Source: Candidatus Woesearchaeota archaeon (GTDB lineage: Archaea > Nanobdellota > Nanobdellia > Woesearchaeales > JAFGPW01). From it: a stretch of 64,000 bases of DNA. Below, piece by piece: positions 46,938 to 56,513 of the stretch. The notes under the pieces are model-generated. The model searched no databases, had not been told where the DNA came from, and was given only the letters and a program-made list of their open reading frames with translations. The position numbers were made by a program, and so were the translations under genes. The first letter of the stretch is position 1. The number at the start of each line of letters is the position of its first letter. The DNA lies in NCBI GenBank assembly GCA_016935985.1, contig JAFGPW010000001.1, positions 62,001-126,000 on the forward strand. Direction: 5' to 3'.

Positions 46938-48350
46938 ATGGCCGAGGGGTTCCCTGTCCTGGTAGCGGAGGCGGCAGCGGCGTTCCGGAGAGTCGAGCCT
47001 GAACTTGTGGTGCGGATAATTTCCCACCATGACGCGGACGGCATCACGGCAGCCGCGGTCCTCGCCTCGGCGCTCCGGCGCATGGGCCGGCGGTTCGCGG
47101 CGCGCATCGTCCCCCAGCTGACCGAGGAGATTGTAGCGCAGGTCGCGCGGGAACCCTACAACATCATCGTCTTCACCGACCTCGGCACCGGCCAGCTCAG
47201 GATGATCGCTGACAGGCTCGACGGCAAGCGCGTGTTCATCCTCGACCACCATCAGCCTGATGGGAGCGGCTGCCCAGACTGGGTCGTCCACTGCAACCCG
47301 CGGCTCGCCGGCCTCGACGGCGCGAAGGATATCTCGGGCGCAGGGGTCGTCTACCTCTTTGCGAAAGAGCTCGATCCGACCAATACAGGCCTCGCCCACC
47401 TTGCGGTCATCGGCGCGATCGGCGACGTGCAGGACAAGGGCGGTTTCTCGCCGCTCAACAGGACGATGCTCGAGGACGCTATCCGTGCGGGCACGCTCTC
47501 GGTCGAGCGGGGCCCGCGGTTCTTCGGCACCGGCACCCGGCCCCTGCACAAGCTGCTCGAGTTCTCGACCGAACCGTTCATCCCGGGCGTGACCGGCTCC
47601 GAGCGCTCCGCGCTCGCGTTCCTCCGCGAAGCGGGGATCGAGGCGCGGAGCGGCGACCGGTGGCGCTATCTCCACGACCTCTCCGCAGAGGAGACCGGGA
47701 AGCTCGTCCGCGCTATCGTCGGGCTGCTCGGCGAGAGGGGGGGCCAGGAGCAGGTGATGGCAGACCGTTATCTCATCGCCGGCGAAGGGAAAGGGAGCGC
47801 ATTTTCCGACGCGCGCGAGTTCTCGACCGTCCTCAACGCCTGCGGCCGGCTCGGACGGGCCGGCACGGGGATTGGCGCCTGCCTCGGCGATCCGTCGTCG
47901 AAGCGGCGCGCGGCAGAGACGCTCTCCGCGTACAGGCAGGAGCTCATCATGGCGCTCCGGTGGTACGACGCCGCGAAGGGCAGCGGCCGTGTCGTGGCAG
48001 GCGACGGCTACCGCATCATCGACCTGCAGGATGACGCCCGGCACGCGATCGCAGGCACGATCGCCTCCATCGTCTCGCGGGAGCCAGGGCTCCCGAAGGG
48101 GACGTTCGTCGTCGCGATGGCGCGCATAGGCGACGGCACCACCAAGGTATCGATACGCATCGCGGGCAGGACCCGCGACACCGATCTCAAGGAGGTTCTT
48201 GGCGAGATCACGGAGAAGACGGGCGGCGAGGCCGGCGGCCACCGCAACGCCGCGGGCGCCCGCATCAGGACCGCGGACGAGGCTGCGTTCATCGCCGCGG
48301 CGAGGAGCGTGCTCGAACGCGAGGCGATGGAGGAGTCGATAGCTGCCTAG
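46938..48350 (+). CDS. DHH-family RecJ-like phosphoesterase
   Basis: VRIISHHDADGITAAAVLASAL, FILDHHQPDG, GEAGGHRNAAGARI DHHA1 motif. Confidence 0.92.
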   Translation: MAEGFPVLVAEAAAAFRRVEPELVVRIISHHDADGITAAAVLASALRRMGRRFAARIVPQLTEEIVAQVAREPYNIIVFTDLGTGQLRMIADRLDGKRVFILDHHQPDGSGCPDWVVHCNPRLAGLDGAKDISGAGVVYLFAKELDPTNTGLAHLAVIGAIGDVQDKGGFSPLNRTMLEDAIRAGTLSVERGPRFFGTGTRPLHKLLEFSTEPFIPGVTGSERSALAFLREAGIEARSGDRWRYLHDLSAEETGKLVRAIVGLLGERGGQEQVMADRYLIAGEGKGSAFSDAREFSTVLNACGRLGRAGTGIGACLGDPSSKRRAAETLSAYRQELIMALRWYDAAKGSGRVVAGDGYRIIDLQDDARHAIAGTIASIVSREPGLPKGTFVVAMARIGDGTTKVSIRIAGRTRDTDLKEVLGEITEKTGGEAGGHRNAAGARIRTADEAAFIAAARSVLEREAMEESIAA

Positions 48351-48366
48351 AACCCTTGGGGCACGC

Positions 48367-48645
48367 TCACTTGGAGAGCACGTTCCGGATCTTCTCTATA
48401 TAGTCGGCGACGTCGGTCCCCTTCTTCGTGAGGGTCAGGAGGTTGAGCCGCCCCTGCTTTTGGAAGTTGATCAGCCCTGCCTTCTCCATCTCCTGGAGGA
48501 TCTTGACGACGTGGGAATAGGTGCAGTCGATCTGCTTGGCGAGCGATGACGCATAGATCTCGGATTTGGAGTTCTTGAGGTTGACGAGCATCATGGCAGG
48601 CTTTGCCCTGAAGAAGACATTGAAGATTTTATCCTTCTCCACCAT
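48367..48645 (-). CDS. Winged-helix transcriptional regulator
   Basis: EIYASSLAKQIDCTYSHVVKILQEMEKAGLINFQKQGRLNLLTLTKKG. Confidence 0.85.
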   Translation of the reverse strand: MVEKDKIFNVFFRAKPAMMLVNLKNSKSEIYASSLAKQIDCTYSHVVKILQEMEKAGLINFQKQGRLNLLTLTKKGTDVADYIEKIRNVLSK

Positions 48646-48872
48646 GGAACCCCCAACAACTACGGACCGAAATCAGCCGAAGCTTGATTAAATATATTTA
48701 TATTTTAAGACATATATATCAGAATTGACCTTTTTTGATATATAGGTCCTGAAATGTCGGATACATAGCTTGTATTTAAATGTTTCTGATTTTCCGCGCG
48801 TGACGACACTGCCGGAACATCGCTGAGGGGAGAACAGCACATTTAATATAGGTGAGGGAGGCCGCTTGGCGC

Positions 48873-50753
48873 ATGAGCGCGAGCACGGATGATGTCCTCT
48901 TCCCCTACCCGTCGGTGCGGCAGGCGCAGGACACGCTCCTCCATGCGGTCCGGGACACGCTCGCCTCAGGCGGTGAGCTGATCGCCCATGCGCCCACCGG
49001 ACTCGGCAAGACCGCGGCGGCGATCGGGCCGGCGGTCGCCCGGGCGATCGCTGACGACCTCACGGTCTTCTTCCTGACCTCGCGGCACACCCAGCACGAG
49101 ATCGCGGTCGAGACCCTGCGGGAGATCAGCAGGCGCTATCGCCTCCCGATCGTCGTCTCTGACATCATCGGCAAGCGGTGGATGTGCAGCCAGGAAGGTA
49201 TCGAGCGGCTCTACGCGAACGAGTTCGCCGAGTACTGCAAGGCGGTGCGCGAGGACTACACCTGCGAGTTCTACCAGCGGACGAGGAAGCGCGACGGGAA
49301 ATCGACGCCTGAGGCGCAGGCGCTCGTCGCCGAGCTCGCGAAGGAGATCGTCGGCGTCGAGGATCTCACCCGCCGCTGCCGTGCGCAGGGGTTCTGCCCG
49401 TACGAGGTCGCGATGCTCGTCGCCGCGAAGGCGCGGGTCGTCATCGCCGACTACTATTCGGTGTTCCATCCGCGCATCAGGGAGTCGTTCTTCTCGCGGT
49501 GCGATAAAGAGCTGCCGAGATCGGTCGTCATCGTCGACGAGGCGCACAACCTGCCCGGCAGGATCAGGGACCTCGCGACCGCGCGCCTCTCGAGCGTCAT
49601 GCTCAGGCGCGCGGTCCAGGAGGCGAAGCGATACGGCCATGCCGAAGCGGTGGCAGGCCTCGCGCTCGTCCAGGACGCCCTGCTCGAGCTCTCTGAAGGG
49701 CTCGCGATGGGGAAAGAGCGACTGGTGTCGCGCGAGGGATTCCTGGAGCCGCTCGGCGGGACTGACGGGGCTGCCGCGCTCGCCGACTCGTTCGCCGAGA
49801 TCGGCGATGAGGTACGGAAGGGGAGACGGTCGAGCAGCATCGGCTCGGTTGGCGAGTTCCTTTCCTGCTGGCCAGGGCCTGATGAGGGGTTCGCGCGAAT
49901 CCTCTCGCTCCAGGAGTCCAAGCGCGAGCAGCTGCTCGCGCTCTCCTACCGCTGCCTCGATCCGAGCGTGGTCGCGCAGGCGGTGATCGCCGAGGCGCGC
50001 GCGACGGTCATTATGTCAGGTACCCTCACCCCGCCGGAGATGTACCGCGACCTGCTCGGCTTCCCGGAATCGACCGCCCTGCTCCAGCTCGAGAGCCCGT
50101 TCCCGCACGCCAACCGGCTCAACCTGATCGTGCCGAAGACGACCACCAAGTTCTCGCTGCGCAGCGAGATGCAGTACAAGCGGATGGCAGGGGTGGTGCA
50201 GGAGCTGATAGAAGCCGTGCCGGGCAACATCGCGCTCTTCTTCCCGAGCTACAACCTGCGGGACACGGTGGTCTCGTTCCTGCCGGCGACGATCCGCGAC
50301 CAGCTCGTGGTCGAGCGGCGTGACATGACATCGCAGGAGAAGGCCGGACTTCTGCGCACCTTCAAGGCGGGAAGCACACGCGGGGTTGCGCTCGCCGCCT
50401 GCATCTCAGGCTCGTTCGCCGAGGGGATCGACCTCCCCGGCGATCTCCTCAAGGCGGTGGTGGTGGTCGGCCTGCCGCTCCAGCAGCCGGACCTCGAGAC
50501 CGAGTCACTTATCAGGTACTTCGACCGCAAGTTCGGGAAGGGTTGGGATTATGGGTATATGTTCCCTGCCTTCAACAAGGCATTGCAGGGGGCAGGCAGG
50601 TGCATCAGGAGCGAGACCGATAGGGGGGTCATCGTGTTCCTGGACGAGCGCTATGTCTGGCCGAACTACTTCCGGTGCTTCCCCTTCGACTGGCAGCTCG
50701 AGATCTCCACAGAGTATGTGCTTCGGATCGCCCGCTTCTTCGCCAGCCAGTGA
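48873..50753 (+). CDS. xpd: XPD/Rad3-family helicase with Fe-S domain
   Basis: AHAPTGLGKTAAAIGP Walker A, VIVDEAHNLPGR DEAH box, Fe-S cysteines (WMC...EYC...YTC...GFC), GAGRCIRSETDRG motif VI. Confidence 0.94.
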   Translation: MSASTDDVLFPYPSVRQAQDTLLHAVRDTLASGGELIAHAPTGLGKTAAAIGPAVARAIADDLTVFFLTSRHTQHEIAVETLREISRRYRLPIVVSDIIGKRWMCSQEGIERLYANEFAEYCKAVREDYTCEFYQRTRKRDGKSTPEAQALVAELAKEIVGVEDLTRRCRAQGFCPYEVAMLVAAKARVVIADYYSVFHPRIRESFFSRCDKELPRSVVIVDEAHNLPGRIRDLATARLSSVMLRRAVQEAKRYGHAEAVAGLALVQDALLELSEGLAMGKERLVSREGFLEPLGGTDGAAALADSFAEIGDEVRKGRRSSSIGSVGEFLSCWPGPDEGFARILSLQESKREQLLALSYRCLDPSVVAQAVIAEARATVIMSGTLTPPEMYRDLLGFPESTALLQLESPFPHANRLNLIVPKTTTKFSLRSEMQYKRMAGVVQELIEAVPGNIALFFPSYNLRDTVVSFLPATIRDQLVVERRDMTSQEKAGLLRTFKAGSTRGVALAACISGSFAEGIDLPGDLLKAVVVVGLPLQQPDLETESLIRYFDRKFGKGWDYGYMFPAFNKALQGAGRCIRSETDRGVIVFLDERYVWPNYFRCFPFDWQLEISTEYVLRIARFFASQ

Positions 50754-50918
50754 AGTATGGCTGATGTGCTGATATTAGCCTATTCTTAAGCATTCTCGAT
50801 TCTCAGCTGTTCTAGACTCGTTTTTCGTCCATTTTGATTATATATATTTGAATAGTATAGGTTATTCTAGTATACGGATTAGTAACATTTATATACTAGT
50901 ATGCATACTTGAAATAAT

Positions 50919-51332
50919 ATGGTTGTCCTATTCGATCAGTTCAACCTTCCAGAAGACATCTTCGAGGTGGTGTTCGCGACCGCCCAGCAGGTGATGGTCG
51001 GCAAGCTCCTCATCAAGGAGATGAAATCGAAGGGAGGCGAGATGGGCAAGACCGAGATGAGCCTCTTCGCCACCAAGCTCCATGAGGGCAAGCTGATCGA
51101 GGAGGTCGACATCGGGCCTGTCAAGAAGAAGGAGAAGGTGCCGGTGTCCTACAACAAGCGGCAGTTCTATGACCGTATCCTCACCCCCATGAAGAGCATG
51201 GGGCTCATCGACTACGACCTGTACAAGAAGACCTACCGGCTTAGCGACAAGTTCAACAAGGAGATGATCAGAATCGGACTGATGTGGGTTCAGGAGCTCC
51301 GGAAGGCACCGCTAGAGGTGCCGAAGGCATGA
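50919..51332 (+). CDS. Predicted helix-turn-helix protein
   Basis: 137 aa; YNKRQFYDRILTPMKSMGLIDYDLYKKTYRLSDKF winged-helix-like C-terminus; TATA at ~50888. Confidence 0.7.
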   Translation: MVVLFDQFNLPEDIFEVVFATAQQVMVGKLLIKEMKSKGGEMGKTEMSLFATKLHEGKLIEEVDIGPVKKKEKVPVSYNKRQFYDRILTPMKSMGLIDYDLYKKTYRLSDKFNKEMIRIGLMWVQELRKAPLEVPKA

Positions 51333-51346
51333 TCAACTGAGGGAAA

Positions 51347-51414
51347 GGCTCCCCGCGGTCCGCATTCTTTCAACAACCACCCCCCAAAACCAAACCCGCA
51401 CTCTGCGGGGAGCC
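51347..51414. repeat. Tandem hairpin-enclosed element, copy 1
   Basis: GGCTCCCCGC...TTCTTTCAACAACCACCCCCCAAAACCAAACCCGCACTC...GCGGGGAGCC. Confidence 0.7.
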
Positions 51415-51469
51415 CCACCCCTCATTCACCAAGACACGCACGGAAAAAAGCATCACGACTCACGTTCAT

Positions 51470-51536
51470 TGGCTCCCTTGGCACACTTCTTTCAACAACC
51501 ACCCCCCCAAAACCAAACCCACACTCAAGGGAGCCA
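51470..51536. repeat. Tandem hairpin-enclosed element, copy 2
   Basis: TGGCTCCCTTG...TTCTTTCAACAACCACCCCCCCAAAACCAAACCCACACTC...CAAGGGAGCCA. Confidence 0.7.
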
Positions 51537-51550
51537 TTGATTCTTTTCTC

Positions 51551-52108
51551 ATGGCAGCAGGGATCATCACCGAGGAACGCGCACTCGCCCTCCTCAGGAA
51601 GCATGCGCGCCGGCAATCGGATCCGGGCGCGTACCGCATCATACTCAAGCATGCGCGCGCCGTCCAGACGGTCGCGATGCGCATCGCGCGACGGATCGCG
51701 AAGCGGAGGAAGGTGGACCTCGAGTTCGTCAGGACCGCGGCGCTGCTGCACGACATCGGCAGGTTCAGGTGCCCGCCTCGCACCGGCGGGAGCATCAGGC
51801 ACGGCGTCGTGGGCGCCGAGATTATGCGCGAGGAAGGGCTCGAGCGCTACGCCCGGGTATGCGAGCGGCATCTCGGCGCAGGCATCACGGTCGCCGACAT
51901 CGAGCGCCAGGGGCTGCCGCTGCCCAAGCGGCCGTATGTCCCACGCACCGTCGAGGAGAAGATAGTGACCATGGCAGACAACCTGATCATCGACAGTCGG
52001 GAGGCGCCGCTCCGGAACGTGCTCGACAGGTATGAGCGCGAGCTCGGATACGCGTACGCGAAACGTATCAAGCGGCTCGACGCCTCGCTCAGGAAGCTGA
52101 TGAGGTGA
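51551..52108 (+). CDS. HD-domain hydrolase
   Basis: LKHARAVQTVAMRIARRIA...AALLHDIGRFRC...RHGVVGAEIMREEGL. Confidence 0.9.
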   Translation: MAAGIITEERALALLRKHARRQSDPGAYRIILKHARAVQTVAMRIARRIAKRRKVDLEFVRTAALLHDIGRFRCPPRTGGSIRHGVVGAEIMREEGLERYARVCERHLGAGITVADIERQGLPLPKRPYVPRTVEEKIVTMADNLIIDSREAPLRNVLDRYERELGYAYAKRIKRLDASLRKLMR

Positions 52109-52113
52109 TAGCG

Positions 52114-52458
52114 ATGAAGAATCTCCATGTGCGGTTCACAAGGTATGTGAAGACGGCCAAGCGCGAACTGGGCAACCACACGCTCAATGTCCCGGTCCTC
52201 TACCAGACGCTTTCCGGATACCAGAAGGTGGCGCGGGGGTTCATGCGGGAGCACGGCATGGTCGAGGGGAAGGGCTTCACCGACCTCGGCGTCCAGCTCG
52301 ACAAGTTCCTGAGGGCGACGGCCGACATCCAGCAATATATCACCAAAGGCCTGTTCTGGGACAACATCAACAAGATAGCGGACTGGCTCGAACGGGCGGA
52401 GAGCGCGCTCAAGGCGGCGGCAGAGATCGCCGAGCTCGAGAAGAAGGAGCTCGACTGA
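52114..52458 (+). CDS. Uncharacterised helical protein
   Basis: MKNLHVRFTRYVKTAKRELGNHTLNVPVLYQTLSGYQKVA...; frame also has GTG at 52105. Confidence 0.65.
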   Translation: MKNLHVRFTRYVKTAKRELGNHTLNVPVLYQTLSGYQKVARGFMREHGMVEGKGFTDLGVQLDKFLRATADIQQYITKGLFWDNINKIADWLERAESALKAAAEIAELEKKELD

Positions 52459-52472
52459 TACGCACTGGAACC

Positions 52473-52501
52473 GGAGCAGCACAAGCTTTTTATGCTGCTC
52501 C
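52473..52501. promoter_or_regulatory. 9-bp inverted repeat enclosing the nreA TATA element
   Basis: GGAGCAGCA-CAAGCTTTTTA-TGCTGCTCC, 17 nt before the ATG at 52518. Confidence 0.5.
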
Positions 52502-52517
52502 AGGCTCCGACTGACGC

Positions 52518-53774
52518 ATGAGGACCAACTGCATCCGCTGCAAAGGCTCCGAGCCGCAGAAGTACTGCGGCAGGGCCTTCTGCCCGATCATCGCGAAGTC
52601 CGAGGCGGCCTTCAAGGTCCAGGATGTCATCGCAGGCCGCGATTTCCTGCACGCGACCGACGGTGTCGCGCCGACGCCGTTCGTCGGCAGGTACGGCTAT
52701 CCGCACGTGAAGGTGGGAATCCTCAACGTCTCGGAACCTGAGCGCGACGCGATGCTCTACGACGCGCCGCGGACCTGGGCGGCTGACGGCTACTCGATTC
52801 CGGAGATCGTCGGGCTCCGCTCAGCGCTCGTCAACTCGCGGTTCGAGGCATCGATCACCAGCGTGCGCGATCCCGACAAGTTCCTCGAGGCGAGCCAGGA
52901 GGTGGGACTCTCGGCACGGCCGGTCGACATCGAGTTCACGCTCAAGGACACTCCCCGGTTCAGGATGAATTTCCAGCCGTACATGGCGCCGACCGGCCCG
53001 AACGCCGAGCTCGAGGACCTCGACCTGACCTCGAACCCGCGGATACCGAAGCAGGTCGACGCCGCGGTGGGTGACACCGGGCTCAAGGCGGCCGATGCGG
53101 TGGGCGAGCTCTTCCTCCGCGGGCATGACGAGAACTACCTCTCGCGGATCCTCTCGGTGGGGACGCTCGGGCTTGCGGAGAACCGCAAGCTCGTCCCGAC
53201 CAGGTGGTCGATCACCGCTGTCGACGATATGGTCTCCAAGCGCCTGCTCGAGCAGGTCAAGGAGTACCGGGAGGCCGACTGCCAGGCCTTCTTCGGCTCG
53301 TACCTGGGAAACCACTTCCTGGTCCTGCTGTTCCCGCGGGAATGGGGCTACGAGCTCTTCGAGACCTACATGCCGGAAGCGTCCTGGAACATCGGCAACA
53401 AGATGGACTACACGACAGACTGGGAGCCGTATAAGGGGAGGACATCCTATGCCGAGAACTGCACCGGCGGCTACTACGCGGTCAGGCTCGCGCTCGCCGA
53501 GAAGCTCAAGAGCATGCGGCGGCAGGCCTCGTGCCTCGTCATCAGGACGATCACCGGCGAGTATGCCGTGCCGCTCGGGGTCTGGGTGGTGAGGGAGGCG
53601 ATGCGTAAAGCGCTCGGCTCGAAGCCGCTCAGGTTCGGCTCCGCCGAAGAGCTGCTCGAGCACGCCCGCACCCTCATCAAGGGGCGGTTCAAGTACGATG
53701 TCGGGATGTTCCTCCAGGAGAGCATGCTGCTCGCCTCGATGCGCCAGAGGCGGCTCCAGGATTTCTTCGGCTGA
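52518..53774 (+). CDS. nreA: Nre-family DNA repair protein (NreA) with C-terminal PIP-box-like motif
   Basis: CIRCKGSEPQKYCGRAFCPI zinc motif, PFVGRYGYPHVKVGILNV, C-terminus RQRRLQDFFG. Confidence 0.93.
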   Translation: MRTNCIRCKGSEPQKYCGRAFCPIIAKSEAAFKVQDVIAGRDFLHATDGVAPTPFVGRYGYPHVKVGILNVSEPERDAMLYDAPRTWAADGYSIPEIVGLRSALVNSRFEASITSVRDPDKFLEASQEVGLSARPVDIEFTLKDTPRFRMNFQPYMAPTGPNAELEDLDLTSNPRIPKQVDAAVGDTGLKAADAVGELFLRGHDENYLSRILSVGTLGLAENRKLVPTRWSITAVDDMVSKRLLEQVKEYREADCQAFFGSYLGNHFLVLLFPREWGYELFETYMPEASWNIGNKMDYTTDWEPYKGRTSYAENCTGGYYAVRLALAEKLKSMRRQASCLVIRTITGEYAVPLGVWVVREAMRKALGSKPLRFGSAEELLEHARTLIKGRFKYDVGMFLQESMLLASMRQRRLQDFFG

Positions 53775-53816
53775 GCGATACTTTTATAAAGGGCCCCCGA
53801 TTCCTTTGAAGCCACC

Positions 53817-54074
53817 ATGAAAGCGGTCATCGTCAATTTCAGGAGCGCCCGGCACCACCAGTCGACGAACCAGATGGTTATCTGTGTCGAGGGCGTCGAC
53901 TCCAAGGAGAAGGCGGCGGCGCTCGTGGGCAGGAAGGTCGTCTGGACGAGCCCGGCGAAGAAGGCGATTGCAGGGAAGGTCTCTGCGACGCACGGCAACT
54001 CAGGCGCGGTGCGGGCGATCTTCGAGACCGGCATGCCCGGCCAGAGCGTCGGCAGCCAGGTCACGATAGAATAG
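53817..54074 (+). CDS. rpl35ae: Ribosomal protein eL35 (L35Ae family)
   Basis: AVIVNFRSARHHQSTNQMVICVEGVDSKEKAAALVGRKVVWTSPAKKAIAGKVSATHGNSGAVRAIFETGMPGQ. Confidence 0.93.
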   Translation: MKAVIVNFRSARHHQSTNQMVICVEGVDSKEKAAALVGRKVVWTSPAKKAIAGKVSATHGNSGAVRAIFETGMPGQSVGSQVTIE

Positions 54075-54101
54075 GCTCTTTCTTAGAATAGGCTCTTTCT
54101 T
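54068..54101 (+). repeat. Exact 17-bp tandem duplication across the rpl35ae stop codon
   Basis: 2 x AGAATAGGCTCTTTCTT. Confidence 0.85.
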
Positions 54102-54138
54102 GAGAACAGGCGAAGAAAGGAAAAAGAGCGTGACCGCT

Positions 54139-54531
54139 CTACGTTATCACGAACGCCGCGATCACGAGGAAGATCCCCTCGATCACGAAGAGCACGTTGA
54201 ACACCGTCGAGGTCAGGAATGGGATCGTGAACTGGACCACCCCGAAGCTGAAGAGCAGCGGGATCAGGCCGATCGCGAGCACCACGAGCCCGACGATGAA
54301 GGTCACCTTGCCGATACCCTCCTGCATCCCTTCCATGAAGGCCTCGATGATGAGGTAGAGGCCGCCGGCGGCGATGATGTACAGGATGACCTGTCCGACG
54401 AGCCCCAGCAGGAATTCAGGCACGTTGAATCCCACGACGCCGAACTGGTTGAGCAGCGGGATGCCGCCGAGCGCAAGGAGGATGAGGCCGAGCACCAGGC
54501 TGATTAGGTTTTTCGGTTCGTTGATAGCCAT
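54139..54531 (-). CDS. Multi-pass membrane protein
   Basis: Four hydrophobic segments; 130 aa. Confidence 0.75.
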   Translation of the reverse strand: MAINEPKNLISLVLGLILLALGGIPLLNQFGVVGFNVPEFLLGLVGQVILYIIAAGGLYLIIEAFMEGMQEGIGKVTFIVGLVVLAIGLIPLLFSFGVVQFTIPFLTSTVFNVLFVIEGIFLVIAAFVIT

Positions 54532-54709
54532 GCACCAATCACCTCGATACGGGTAACAGGACTCTTCCTATCTTCGCTGGTATATAAAACTTTTGCTGCT
54601 CCCCGAGCAATCGGGGCAGGCTGGTGTCGCCTCTGGCCGATGGAAAGTTTTAAATACTAGCAAGCCGAGAATTACCGTTTGAAGTAGCTCTAGGTTTAGG
54701 CGAGCACAG

Positions 54710-56503
54710 GTGCCCTGCATGACGTTCACGAAGAGGCTCACGGTTCTTTCTTCGGTCGTCCTCTCCGCAACGCTCGAGGCGCAGCTCGTCTTCGCGCAGC
54801 GGCGGGGCGGCTGGTGGGACTCGATCCTCAACTCGATCGAAGGGGTCCTCGGTGGCATCATCTCGCGCGAGAACCTCATCGCCTATTTCGCCGGCTTCCT
54901 CGTCCCGTTCGCGATGGTCTACGCGCTGCTCGGCACGATCAAGGTCTTCGGCGAGCAGAAGGGGCCGCGTGTCGGCCTCGCTGTCGCGTTCGCGATGATT
55001 GCGCTCGCGTCTCCTGACTACCGCGAGATGCTCATGGGCCTCGGCGGCGACATCCTGATGATCATCACGATCATCCTCATCGTCTTCCTGCTGCTCATCG
55101 GCCTTGCGCGGCTGAACGCCGCGCGGAAGGAGGCGAGCGCGGCGTCCTCCGCGGCTGGCGCGGAGTACGAGCAGGCGAAATCGCAGTATTACCAGGGCCG
55201 CGCCGAGAAGAACAAGGAGAAGAACGAATGGCGCGAGGCGAGGCAGGAGCTGAAGAAGGGCGGCAAGAAACGCGAGCGCGAGCGCCAGGCGATGAGGAAG
55301 ATCGACTGGGGCAAGTGGTGGAATGTGACGAAGAAGCGCGGCGAGGTTCTGAACAAGCTGCGCAACTACCTCCGCGCGCTCCAGCATGTCTCCGACTCTG
55401 ACGAGGGAGCCAAGCTCAAGGAGAACGCCATGAAGGAGGTAGCGGTCGCGATCGACCTCTCCAAGAAGGACGAAGAGAGGCTCATGAAGGACTTCGAGAT
55501 GGAGATGAGCAAGGCGAAGACCGTCGAGTTCAAGTTCACCGACGACGAGCTCAACGACGTCGCGAAGCTCGACAAGATCTTCTCCGAGATGGTCGACAAC
55601 ATCAAGAAGCGGCTGAACGTCAAGCCCTGGGTGAAGGTCAGAGGGGCCGACGGGAAGGAGATCAACTATATCGACCGCCTCAGGGAGCATGCCAAGCGGG
55701 CGGCAGAGACGGTACACAACCTCCACAAGCAGAAGGAGGGGCTCTTCGCGCGGGTGGAGAGCGATTACCAGAACTTCAGGCAGCGCCATGAGCGCTTCGG
55801 GGAGATCGAGAAGGAGATGCAGGGGCAGGTCTACAACAACGACTTCCCGGCCGCCGCCCAGAGCATCAACGAGCTGCTCAACCTCGACCGGGAGATGGCC
55901 ATCTATCAGAATGACATGCAGAAGAGCATGGAAGCCATCAAGCAGTGGAATGAGCAAGCCGAGAAGTACAGGGGGTTCATCACCAAGGACGAGACCGCTC
56001 TGCAAGCCCAGGTCGACCACCTGTATGAGGACATGAAGAAGGTGATGGACGATTATACGAAGACCATGGCAGCGCTCGGCAAGGTGCAGGACGCGTACAA
56101 GCGGCATGTCCTCCACTCAACAAATATCAAGAGCGCGACGCAGCCGGTGACGCTCTCTCTCACGCCGGGAAGGTCAGAGACGATACAGGTCAACAAGGAC
56201 TACGCCGACAAGGTCATCCGGCAGATCAAGAAGGTAAAGTATCATGGTGTCGCGACAATACCCGATGACCTGACTCATTTCAATATGCATTTCAGTTCGG
56301 CAGCGCCCGCCGGCCCGCAGGTCGATTTCGTCAACAGGGTCTATAAGTATCTCAAGCGGCTCGAGCCGGACAACATGAACAAGCGGGTCTTCGCTGATAT
56401 CAAAAGGCTCTATGAGGATGGCAGAGGGGGAGCGGCGAAGGCGTTGCTCGGCAACGCCAGCCACTGGATCGGCATCTCACATGATGCTATCAATAATATA
56501 TAG
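54710..56503 (+). CDS. Large protein: N-terminal membrane segments followed by long coiled coil
   Basis: Hydrophobic ENLIAYFAGFLVPFAMVYALLGTI and DILMIITIILIVFLLLIGLARL then ~450 aa charged helical region; true start may be 54719 (MTFTKRL). Confidence 0.75.
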   Translation: MPCMTFTKRLTVLSSVVLSATLEAQLVFAQRRGGWWDSILNSIEGVLGGIISRENLIAYFAGFLVPFAMVYALLGTIKVFGEQKGPRVGLAVAFAMIALASPDYREMLMGLGGDILMIITIILIVFLLLIGLARLNAARKEASAASSAAGAEYEQAKSQYYQGRAEKNKEKNEWREARQELKKGGKKRERERQAMRKIDWGKWWNVTKKRGEVLNKLRNYLRALQHVSDSDEGAKLKENAMKEVAVAIDLSKKDEERLMKDFEMEMSKAKTVEFKFTDDELNDVAKLDKIFSEMVDNIKKRLNVKPWVKVRGADGKEINYIDRLREHAKRAAETVHNLHKQKEGLFARVESDYQNFRQRHERFGEIEKEMQGQVYNNDFPAAAQSINELLNLDREMAIYQNDMQKSMEAIKQWNEQAEKYRGFITKDETALQAQVDHLYEDMKKVMDDYTKTMAALGKVQDAYKRHVLHSTNIKSATQPVTLSLTPGRSETIQVNKDYADKVIRQIKKVKYHGVATIPDDLTHFNMHFSSAAPAGPQVDFVNRVYKYLKRLEPDNMNKRVFADIKRLYEDGRGGAAKALLGNASHWIGISHDAINNI

Positions 56504-56513
56504 GTGAATCGGT

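Noticed and set aside
46389-48242. 617-aa minus-strand ORF
   Set aside because: Antisense to rps15 and the DHH gene; low-complexity R/D/E/A-rich translation typical of shadow frames.
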